From Owenia fusiformis (Eukaryota > Annelida > Polychaeta > Sabellida > Oweniidae), in the NCBI GenBank assembly GCA_903813345.2, contig CAIIXF020000002.1, positions 3,822,001 through 3,886,000 on the forward strand: a DNA stretch of 64,000 nucleotides. Reading direction: 5' to 3'. Positions 38,295 to 48,499 of this stretch are shown here, piece after piece; position 1 is the first letter of the stretch, and each line of letters starts with the position of its first letter. Made by a program: the position numbers and the translations under genes. The notes beneath the pieces are model-generated. The model saw only the letters and a program-made list of their open reading frames with translations. It had not been told where the DNA came from and ran no database searches.

Positions 38295-38735
38295 TTAGTC
38301 TCGGTCTCTTATCAAATCGTAAAAGAATAAAACATTCTATACTTAATCACTTGGGATTTATGTTTCGGCATTCGTTTCAGGCATTTGTTTTTAATGTTCT
38401 TCTCCTGAAATGTATTTGTTTGACAATAATCAGAGAAAGTGCGTATAAATATGCCACGCAAACAAACGGGTGTGACTTCAATTTCTTGTCTGTCTGAGGA
38501 CGTATTGGGAACGAGGTAGAATTAAAGAATTCTTATGAACGAGTCATGCAAGATACTAGAACTAGTAAAGTAATGTAAATGGATAAGTTAATTTCTGATG
38601 GATCTGGATATAATATATTTCAAAACTTTGTAAACACTAGATAACTTCATTTAGGCAGATATAGTATCTTGATATATTTGGCTATCATGCGTTTAAAATA
38701 CGTTCCTAAAACTATGAAGACGTTAGGTGAGAAAA

Positions 38736-39329
38736 ATTGCTATTGTATGTATGTATGTATATATTTATTGCCCTTTATATAAAGGAGATACATGTATACA
38801 AATTATGTTAAATTGCAATTGAAAATAATCACTATTTACAAACAAACAATGTCGTTGCTTTTTAACTGACGACGACGCCTAGCTACCGCGTAGACGCACG
38901 CCGCCGACCAAGATTGGCCTAACACCTAATTGTAACGTAATTATAAAAAAGTAACTATATTTTACAAACGCTCATTGCTTTGTTGTTTGTTTTGGGTTTT
39001 TTTTGAACCAACGACGACGCCTAGCTACCGCGTAGACGAACGCCGTAGGCCTAAATCGACCTGTTACCTAACACTCTTGAGATTAATCAAAAAATGACAT
39101 TATGGAGCTGCAATATGTTGTAGGCTAGTAAAATAAATATACAATTTATGTTAATTAGAGGTTGGTGGTGTTGCTATATGGTGCAATTCTAAATTAGTAT
39201 GTAAAGTAAATGTACATAAATATAAATACAAATATGCGAGTAAAACCAAAAATGTACAGGCTGCTTAAGAGACACAATCGTTTGTTGCAAAAACGTCAGG
39301 CTGCCGCGTTGACGTTGCAACTACCAATC
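38736..39329 (-). mobile_element. Retroposed fragment with (GTAT)n tail
   Basis: This block of about 594 bp is absent from copy 1 at the same position. The low-coordinate edge is a GTATGTATGTAT run, consistent with the 3' tail of a minus-strand LINE or SINE copy. GACGACGCCTAGCTACCGCG occurs twice inside (near 38868 and 39007). No open frame. Confidence 0.55.
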
Positions 39330-40352
39330 AACGTTCGAAAAGTATTTGGTTGTATTTTGTAGTTCTCAAGTTACCCATGAACTTTCGTGGGCTAATTAAC
39401 GTCTTGACTTAGCATATTTAGCCTAATTTTGCAATGATGTCAACGTGATTCAAATGTTATGCTGTCGTGATTCGCAGAGGTTGCGACAAGATTCGTTTTA
39501 CAACAGATGTAACTATGAGAACATGAAAGCTCATAATCCTGATTATGCAACCTTATACAATCGTTATCTTTGGGACAAGAGCCCAAAAACAAGGTACTCG
39601 TGAACGAGAGTTGAATTTGCTCCGTGAACGATAGGATACGCTGTTCCCCACCAACAAAATACAGACATATGCTTCAGTGTCCTCAACGCAGATTGTAGAG
39701 AACAAGAGAAAAAATGAAATATACTTTGCCATAACAGAATACTGTTAAAGTATTGTTTATTAAGTTTATTAAGTTTCACAAATAACTTTTAAATGCCTTC
39801 TTTACCGTCAACGGACACTCAAATAAATACACAATACAATGCAATGCAATGTAATACAACGCATTACAATACAAACTAAATTAGAGTATTTGTGCATAGC
39901 ATTTTCCCCTTTTGTTTGAAGGATATTTTAAGAATAATTCCAGCGTTCGTACACACCTGGAAATGTCAGGGTTTTGATTTAATTTTCCAAGTGCCTGAAA
40001 TGTCAGAGAATTTTAAAATAAGGTCAAAAAGGGCCAAAGAGTCCGGGAATTTTGAAACTGTAGACATGTCATGGAAATGTCAGGGAAATTTGTATCAGTG
40101 TTGAAAAAATGATGTTCCAGAAAAATAAATTTTAGGACTATGACAGGATCTCAATGAAATCCAAAATGTTACATTTAGTTGATTCCACACAGCGTGTACA
40201 TTGTCTAACATATATCTAAAAGGTTAACACTGTCTTGATTAATGAACTTCTTAGATCTAGTCGCGCTTCAGAAGTGGAAATCCTTCAATTATCAGAGGTT
40301 AATGTTTCTAAAACTGTATTGAAATAAACGTACGTCTTGTTTTCAAACCTAC

Positions 40353-41807
40353 ACCTTGCTCCTTTCTGTCGTATTAATAAAGCAAAAATAACATATCACG
40401 GTGGGATACGAACCACTCGCCTGGGATTTGGTTATTCACTAACACCATAGGCGTTCACCTATTCTGGATACAACTGACGAGTTGTATCTAAGTGGAGTCA
40501 AAAGCGAAGATCATTCTAAATTGACGCTCGGTATAAATATATGATACTTTTATCATCTCACACAGGTGAACGTTAGCCTCATGGCTAGCGTGTTTAGCTT
40601 CCACTCTCTAGGTTAGTCGATCGAAACCCGTTCATGGCGAACTTTTTGATTTGCTTGCTGTCAACTTATAATAAGTAGGGCAAAATCCAGAAAAAGTAGA
40701 TCAAAAATACTCCAATGGAGTATAAAATTGTCACCAGGATTCCGAAATGAGACGAATGTTAACTCGTTAAATCTCGGTAGATAAAGTAGGTCAGAAAATC
40801 CGGATTAATCCGAACTGATTCGGGAATCTTCGTCATAAGAAGTAGATCAAAAATCCAGAGAAGTAGATCAAAAATACTCCAATGGAGTATAAAATTGTCA
40901 CCAGGATTCCGAAATGAGCCGAATGTAAACTCGTTAAATCTCGGTAGATGAAGTAAGTCAGAAAATCCGGATTAATCCGAACAAGGTTCGGGAATCTTCG
41001 TAATAAGAAGTAGATTCAAAATACTCCCTATGGAGTATAAAATTGTCCCCAATATTCCGAAATACGACGAATCGAATCGGCAAACTTCGGTAAAATAATG
41101 AAGTGCATAAAAACCGAAATGATCCGATGAACGTTCGGATAAAATCGTGAACAGGTGTCAGGGGTTTCCCCTCATCTTTCCCCACATTGTTCTAAAAGCC
41201 TTATATGGATTTATCACGTAACATTCAAAATGACGTTCCTATATGGTTCTATGGGTTCGAACACGTGACCAAATATACCAAATAAAAATTTTACCTTTAC
41301 CACTGGATGGGATTTCATAGAAAATATCCAAGAAAACCTATCCTCGTGATCCTTAAATCACTTAAATTCGATCATTTTATTTTCACCCCTTGATGGAATT
41401 TTATGAAAGAAGTCATGAAAACACATCATCATGTAAGGGTTTTCACCTAAATTAGCTCGTTTTATTTTGAGCCTTCAATTGAATTTCTTGAAGAAATATT
41501 TTATGAAAAAATATCATCATGTTATGATTTGTATTTAAATAAGACCGTTTCATCTAAATACTTGGATAATATTTCATAAAAAATGCACTTTAACATTTTT
41601 CAGAATTTGCCTTAATTTATCAATGTAATGAAAGTATAAGATTAACTCTCAAATAGCGTTCTATTTTAACCTTTTTATTGAAATCAATACAGGACTCGCT
41701 CTCTAAATATCCAATAAAAATTCAACCCTTGGATGTGATTTCGTTGGAAAAAAAATATGTCAAGTCCAGAATCAAATGATTTGTCCAGAACCTTTTAAGA
41801 TCCTGTT
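40353..41807 (-). repeat. Right TIR of copy 2
   Basis: Near-identical to 27285-28739 and complementary to 30973-32408. Confidence 0.85.
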
Positions 41808-42230
41808 CTCAGACTGTCAATCCAAGTATAAGATATTCGCTAAGTTCTGTAGACTTCTTTGTCATCAAACTTCCTCAAGAGCGAATTTACACAAGTTCCT
41901 CAATCTGTCAATCCAAGTATAAGATATTCACTAAGTTCTCTAGAGTTGTTTGTCGTCAGACTTCCTCAAGAGCGAATTTACACGAGTTCCTCAGACTGTC
42001 AATCCAAGTATAAGATATTCGCTAAGTTCTCTAGACTTGTTTGTCATCAGACTTCCTCAAGAGCGAATTTACACAAGTTCCTCAGACTGTCAATCTAAGT
42101 ATAAGATATTTGCTTAAGTTCTGTAGACTTGTTTGTCATCAACTTCCTCAAGAGCGAATTTACACAAGTTCCTCAGACCGTCAATCCAAGTATAAGATAT
42201 TCGCTAAGTTCTGTAGAGTTGTTGAACATC
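41808..42230 (+). repeat. 91-bp tandem array, right part
   Basis: Continues the array interrupted at 30972, with about four and a half units and the same 91-bp spacing. Confidence 0.88.
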
Positions 42231-42490
42231 AAAGTACTTCCGGGAGGCAAAGTGGCAATCCCCAAAGTTCTTCAGTTGTACAATATCCCAAGTTCTTCTA
42301 GGAGGCCAAGTCGAAATCCCCTAAGTTCTTCAGAGTTGTGAAATATTCAAAGTTCTCTAGAAGCTGAGTCGAAATCCCCTAAGTTCTTCAGAGTGGTAAA
42401 ATATTCAAAGTTCTGTAGAGGCCGAGTCGAAATCCCATAAGTCCTTCAGAGTTGTAAAATGTTCAAAGTTCTCTAGAGAACTTGTAAAAT
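42231..42490 (+). repeat. Diverged tandem repeat of about 60 bp next to the 91-bp array
   Basis: Units containing GAGTCGAAATCCCCTAAGTT and TTCAAAGTTCTCTAGA recur about four times. They share AAGTTCT motifs with the 91-bp unit and probably arose from it. Confidence 0.6.
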
Positions 42491-43302
42491 TTCATCAATT
42501 CAGTTGTCAATGCCACACAGTCCCGTCGGTCGTAAGTCAGTAAAAATGGTCTGTCAGATCCTGTGGTGCGCTGCTTTTATACCCCAGACATGTATGTAAC
42601 ATGTGTTTTGCACACGAAACTATCACGTGATTAATGGGCTGATGCAATACCTGGCCAGTCACTAGAATCCCAGCCAGGACATCACTAGTGCATAATAAAT
42701 AACCATGATGCAATGATGACATAACTTTTGCAAAATAATTGACTTCACCTAGCAATCACGATCTCTGCTGTTTAACACAAAACGAACACATATCTTATAA
42801 TTAACTAGCTAGATTAAGATATAAACTACATAAATATAACAAAAACCAATCATCATTGGTTCTAATTATGGGGAAATTGCAAGGAAAAACGAGTAATTGA
42901 ATGTAGGGCAACAGAGTTCTCTAATAGGAGGTGAGAAAATGCACACAAACGAAAGCAAAATAAATCTCCCAGAAAAGAGTAGTTTACACGATTCCCAGTA
43001 CACCTAAAGTGTTCCCTACATTAATGTAAGTATAAAAGCTATCAACGGTGACTGGGAAACTCTTTCCTACTGTCTAAACTGGCTGAACTACTAGAAAACG
43101 GTACTGGACTCCAAAAATGAAAAAAATAAAACTTTGAAAAGTTAAAAATTTGTTACAATATCTAAGCGAGGTGTGTCCGATTCCAGCCACTCTGCAATAA
43201 CTTCATTCCGTTCCGTTACATAAACCACAATTCACCCAAGGTCACTCATTCCAGATTCGATTGAAGTCCATATTAAAGTAAAATTCTATAAATAGTCGTA
43301 TA
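42491..43302. other. Intronic DNA, no gene seen
   Basis: Unique-looking sequence without a splice-bounded frame or recognisable motif. Confidence 0.35.
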
Positions 43303-44155
43303 CACCCTATGCAGACAGAGCCTGTGGGAAATATTGGGTGCGGCGCAAATGAGCGGAGGGTGCGGAGCTAACGGTCATTTTTGAATTTAAAATTGGGATA
43401 TTTCTGAAACTAAGCCGTTTTGGGACTTCAAATATACCAAGATATGTGTATTTGACACCAAATATCAATAAAATTGTGAAAATAGTAGTGCAATTCATTT
43501 TATAGCGACGCAGTATGCCTTAAATATTTCCCAGACCTATATATTTTGAGACTATCCTTTTAATACTGCGTCCCCAGCATTCATAAAAAATGGTGTTCAA
43601 GATACACTACCCATGCAAATTATTTTTGCATCTTGGAAGCCAGGCAGTATCTGTGTGATTTTATAAAAATTCGGAAATGTTCTTCAGATATGAGCCCCCT
43701 CTAAATATTGGGTGCGGAGCTACGTTCCATAAACGTAGCTCCGCACCCAATATTTAGAGGGGGCTCATATCTGAAGAACATTTCCGAATTTTTATAAAAT
43801 CACACAGATACTGCCTGGCTTCCAAGATGCAAAAATAATTTGTATAGATAGTGTACCTTGAACACCATTTTTTATGAATGCTGGGGACTCAGTATTAACA
43901 GGATAATTTCAAAATATATAGGTCTGGGAAATATTTAAGGCACACTGCGTCGCTATAGAATGAATTGCGCTACTATTTTCACAATTGTATTGATATTTGG
44001 TGTCAAATACACATATCTTGGTATATTTGAAGTCCGAAAACGGCTTAGTTTCAGAAATATCCCAAATTTAAATTCAAAAATGACCGTTAGCTCCGCACCC
44101 TCCGCTCATTTGCTCCGCACCCAATATTTCCCACAGGCTCTGTCTGCATAGGGTG
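43303..44155. mobile_element. 853-bp near-perfect foldback element
   Basis: The two halves are reverse complements over about 420 bp each, from CACCCTATGCAGACAGAG at the left edge to CTCTGTCTGCATAGGGTG at the right, with a short centre near 43725-43740 (GCTACGTTCCATAAACGTAGC). Arms differ by few substitutions, so the element is young. The 63-codon frame seen in both arms follows from the symmetry. Confidence 0.8.
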
Positions 44156-44595
44156 GTATGATTCCCGAAATTATATTTCCAGAAAAATCTGTTCAATTCA
44201 AAATCATGCGAATTTATAAAATTTTGACCGAAATCCTCAATTAAATTCCTCCAATATAGGAATCAATTTTCATCAATGAAAATTGATTCGCTTCGAACTC
44301 AAATGGCATTTTAGGATTTGATTATGGATTGCATTACGATATATCATCAATTGATGGCACTAGATAACATATTTCCAAACACGTATTAGGAGATGTTCTT
44401 TATTTAGATTTGGAATTGAGGATTTCCTAAATCTATTTGTGGGACGCACATATGTCCCTGTGAATTTTTCGAAACAATTGTGTTTTAAGAATTATTGTAT
44501 GGACTTTTATTCATTGCATTCATATTCTTTACACAGGTATTCCTGCTGATATCAATGTATTCACCCTTCATTTATTACATATATCCATTTTGTAG

Positions 44596-44703
44596 TTAGA
44601 GAATCTTTACTGAAGGAATTGGAAATATTCAAGCAGCTCTGTCAGCTGCCGTTTGCTGACACTAGACAAGCTGTCTCGTGTGATGATGTAACCAAGGAAG
44701 ATG
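44596..44703 (+). CDS. Exon 6: short helical linker exon
   Basis: A 36-codon symmetrical phase 1-1 exon follows acceptor CATTTTGTAG and ends at donor G|GTAAGATC. It reads as an amphipathic helix (RESLLKELEIFKQLCQLPF) followed by a Cys- and Asp-containing tail. It is too short to stand alone as an open frame. I accept it because both splice sites are good and the frame and phases match exons 5 and 7. Confidence 0.55.
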
Positions 44704-44726
44704 GTAAGATCCACATAACGTACATC

Positions 44727-45076
44727 TACACAGGGAGATATATGCTGATTACTCAATTAGTACAAAATTAGTCCTAAAAGTGCAAAAGTGCACTCATAAG
44801 CACTCATGTCATGAGTGCTAATTTAGTACTAATTCATGATATTAGTACTCATTTAGTGCTGAAAATCAATTTTTTAGTACAATTGTATCACTCATTATAT
44901 GAGTACTCATTAAGCGCTAAAAATCAAGGAACTTACTGCTACTTTATCACTCATCACATGAGTACTAATTTAGTACTAAAACATGCAATAAATTAGTACT
45001 CATGCTGAAATGAGTACTCAATGAGCGCTAATATGCCATGAGTACTATTTTTGTACTCGGCATATCTCCCTGTGTA
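44727..45076. mobile_element. TA-flanked MITE rich in AGTACT motifs, just after exon 6
   Basis: CACAGGGAGATATATGC and GCATATCTCCCTGTG form inverted ends, flanked by TA on both sides as in Tc1/mariner-type elements. The interior is made of repeated ATGAGTACTAATTTAGTACT-like palindromic units. It starts 24 bp after the exon 6 donor. Confidence 0.65.
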
Positions 45077-45774
45077 ATATTAGTAGTTTTTTTAGCCTTG
45101 ATACGAATAAGCTCTTATAGTCTCGAAACAGCATGGAAGTTCATAGTTCTACTCGGAACAGGCATTTGAAAATCATATTATAGCTAATACATTCTCAGAA
45201 TTTCAAACGCATTTGCTTCATATTTGTTGTAAATGCGCATGCAAAATTGCAATTTAATCAAAGGTAAATTCCTTATACCCTTCTTTGGATTAAGTAATTC
45301 TTGTACAGGGTTAGCCAAAATAAATGTTATTCAAACAAACCTTGATAACTCAGACATTCTGGATAGTTAAACCTTATTTAATATTTTTTCATTCTCCTAA
45401 GTACAATTTTTCTATATGCAATGGTAACGAGTTTATGGCCATTTTACACATCAATTTAATTGTACCAGATATGACCTTAATCCCATGCTTGGTGCCTGAG
45501 TTATTGAGATTTTTTGGGTTACCTTTTCGGCTCACCCTGTATTAGTTGAACTGAGGAATATTTCATTTTCACATATCTTTTCATGTTAAAGTAACGCTTT
45601 GAAATATATACATAAAAGGAACATGTTATTTTGAGGAAATATTTTAGTTTTGGAGGAAACGATTCCACATTGTTCAGAGTATTTATCTCGGTTGACATTC
45701 TGCTCAATTAGCTTTTATATGTGTCAGATCTTCAATCCGACAATTATATTCACTGACTTGATTTTGCATTTAAG

Positions 45775-45891
45775 GCGTCTTGCAACTGGAGAGTCTTCTA
45801 AACACACTAGTGAAAAGAGAAGAGAAGACAATGAAAGCTGAGAAAAAGAAAGGTCCAAACAATGACGTCATACAGGATGACTCTAATAGGG
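45775..45891 (+). CDS. Exon 7: lysine/glutamate-rich linker exon
   Basis: A 39-codon symmetrical phase 1-1 exon lies between acceptor GCATTTAAG (ending 45774) and donor GTAAACG. It encodes a leucine-containing helix (VLQLESLLNTLVKREEKT) and a KAEKKKG stretch. This could be a short coiled coil or a nuclear-localisation-like basic patch; I make no functional claim. Assignment rests on splice sites and phase. Confidence 0.55.
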
Positions 45892-46421
45892 GTAAACGAA
45901 TTGAGACAAATAATCAAAAACACTTTTGTTATCGTCATCTATACCTCGGTCACATTTGCAGACATCATAAACAAAAAAACTTGCATAGTTTTCTTCTTAC
46001 ATCTTGTTTCATAAGGTTTCAGTACCTTGGAAATCGGAGATGTTCTTCGATGTTAAATCGATGCGTTTAACAAATTAGATATATGAGCTCAGTTTCGTAG
46101 CCTACGCAATGAATCCTAATGGCTCCACAAAATTTCAAAAATGCTATAAAATGTCATAAAAAAATAGTTGAAAGAATGTCAAGCTTACTTAATTAATCTA
46201 TTCGAATTGGTAAAGAATATGATATATTATACAGTGTTTTAGCATTGTATTGATGGTCTAAAATGTAAATCATTGTTGTTAAATGGCTTGAAACGCAAAT
46301 GATTTTTTGAAAAAATGTTTCTGACAATTTTTAAGTCATAAAATAATATTTGAATAATTGAACAATAATTTTAACTTTGCATGGGGCCTTTGTCCATTAT
46401 CATTTTCAATACTTTGCATGC
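45892..46421. other. Intronic DNA, no gene seen
   Basis: AT-rich intron after exon 7 with no supported feature. Confidence 0.35.
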
Positions 46422-47265
46422 ACTATAGCACACCCGGTGATCGTGAAAATGGGACGGAAGGCGGGAGCAGGCAATTTCTGCAAGAAAATTCAACAAATCT
46501 GAGAGATTTATTTTTTCAAGAAAAAGTTTACTATTAAATTGCTGAATTGATAGGCGCACGGTATGGTAAAATATGTTAGGTCTTCTGGGATGTTTTCTGA
46601 AACAATAGGCATCTAAGATATGAGATCTATTAAAAAAGGCGTGAGGCAACCAACAGACACAAATCAACGTTTTAGCTATAAATCAAGCAACAATTGTCTA
46701 CACGACCTGTATTAAATACTTGTAAGTGACGATATCATAACTAAATTAATGCCATTGCTGAATTTATAAAATAAGTTTCAACACGTAAAATAAAAAATAA
46801 TCGAAAATAATTATGGGACGGAGGGGGGGAGCAATATGTATCATGTCTTAATACATATTGCTCCCCCCTCCGTCCCAAAATTATTTTCGATTATTTTTTA
46901 TTTCACCTATGGAAACTTATTTTGCAAAGTCAGCAATAACATCAATTTTGTGACGATAATGTCACTTACAAGTATTTATTACAGGTCATGTACACCATTG
47001 TTGCTTCATTTATAGCAACAAGATTGACTTTTGCACGTTGGTGCGTTGCGCCTTTTTTAATAGATCTTATACCCTAAAAGAGTATCGGTTGAAAAAAAAT
47101 CCTAGAATACCTAACATATTTTACAATACCGTGAGCCTATTTATTTAGCAATTCAATAGTAAACTTCTTCTTCAAAAAATAAATCTTCCAGATTTGTTGA
47201 AATTTCTAGCAGAAATTGCCTGCTACCCCCTCCGTCCCAATTCTACGATCACCGGGCGTGATAGT
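46422..47265. mobile_element. 840-bp foldback element
   Basis: The two halves are reverse complements, with moderate divergence at the outer ends and near-identity at the centre (GGGACGGAGGGGGG against CCCCCCTCCGTCCC around 46810-46880). The outer ends are CCCGGTGATCG and CGATCACCGGG. The 98-codon minus frame in the left arm has no counterpart protein and is not called. Confidence 0.7.
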
Positions 47266-47805
47266 ATACTGTATATTTCAATACATCAATCAAACACTTA
47301 CTCTAGTAGCTCATGCTGGTTGAGTATGCACTTCTATGTCCAGAGATTTTCTCTTCAGAAATCATCTATGTGAAGGTCATTGATCAATTTTGGCTTGGTA
47401 ACATATTTGCCACAGAAGGCGAAATAGGTCAAATGGCCACGCCCTTTTTTACGCGAATACTCCCCCCCCCCCTTTTGTATCTCCGGAACCGTTGAACATA
47501 GAAGGTTGTGTGACCACTCAAAATGTCCGGAATGGCCACATTATAGGGGGTCAATAATACATATGTATTTAAAAAAGTCAATGGTTCTCAAGATATTTAC
47601 CAAAAACTGATTTTAGAATGAAAACTCCACTATTTTCTCCTTGGTAAAGTATGATATTCCTGCTGGCAGATATACCCGAATGTCCAACAAATATTGGTAT
47701 AAAACCCAAAGGACTAAACATGTTTGTAATGTTGCTCGTTTAAATGTTGTGTACATTAGTTTGATTATATACAAAAAAGACAAAGATAACATGATATGGA
47801 ATGGG

Positions 47806-48390
47806 GGAATTGGATATATGGGAGGTACTCTCAATACACCCCAATATATGGGAGGTACTCTCAATATGGGGGATTTGGATATATGGGAGGTACTCTCAAT
47901 ACACCCCAATGGGGGAATTGGATATATGGGAGGTACTCTCAATACACCCCGATGGGGGATTTGGATATATGGGAGGTACTCTCAATACATCCCAATGGGG
48001 GAATTGGATATATGGGAGGTACTCTCAATACACCCCAATGGGGGAATTGGATATATGGGAGGTACTCTCAATACACCCCAATATATGGGAGGTACTCTCA
48101 ATATGGGGGATTTGGATATATGGGAGGTACTCTCAATACATCCCAATGGGAGAATTGGATATATGGGAGGTACTCTCAATACACCCCGATGGGGGAATTG
48201 GATATATGGGAGGTACTCTCAATACACCCCAATATATGGGAGGTACTCTCAATATGGGGGATTTGGATATATGGGAGGTACTCTCAATACATCCCAATGG
48301 GAGAATTGGATATATGGGAGGTACTCTCAATACACCCCAATGGGGGAATCGGATATATGGGAGGTACTCTCAATACACCCCAAACATTAA
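47806..48390 (+). repeat. 43-bp minisatellite open in all three forward frames
   Basis: The unit includes GGAATTGGATATATGGGAGG and TACTCTCAATACACCCCAAT. A shorter variant lacks the GGATTTGG part, and a higher-order period of 151 bp is visible. Because 43 is not divisible by three and the unit has no forward stop, long frames arise in every forward phase. I treat these as repeat artefacts. Confidence 0.85.
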
Positions 48391-48499
48391 CATTCCTCGA
48401 CTTCAGATGACACTGTAAATATTAGGATATGTAAACTATGTCACTGTCAAGTTTGTATGATTACATTAGGGATAGAGGAATTTTTCAGATAAGCCTTAA

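Larger units (their letters stand above)
30973..41807. mobile_element. Large-TIR DNA transposon, copy 2 (10.8 kb), 4-bp TSD CTCA
   Basis: Same termini and orientation as copy 1, nearly identical over shared parts, flanked by CTCA at 30969-30972 and 41808-41811. TIRs are 30973-32408 and 40353-41807. Relative to copy 1 it has three insertions (32935-33439, 37487-38294, 38736-39329) and lacks about 400 bp equivalent to 21419-21829. It was inserted in the 91-bp array. No transposase frame is seen. Confidence 0.87.

Noticed and set aside
19467-41807. Segmental duplication as the origin of the two 9-kb copies
   Set aside because: Different flanking 4-bp duplications (GAAC and CTCA) and unrelated flanks show two transposition events.
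43307-44151. Same 63-codon frame on both strands
   Set aside because: A consequence of the near-perfect palindrome, not a duplicated gene.
47641-48418. Three long overlapping forward frames and their minus-strand mirrors
   Set aside because: All come from the 43-bp minisatellite without stops; no protein features beyond the repeat.
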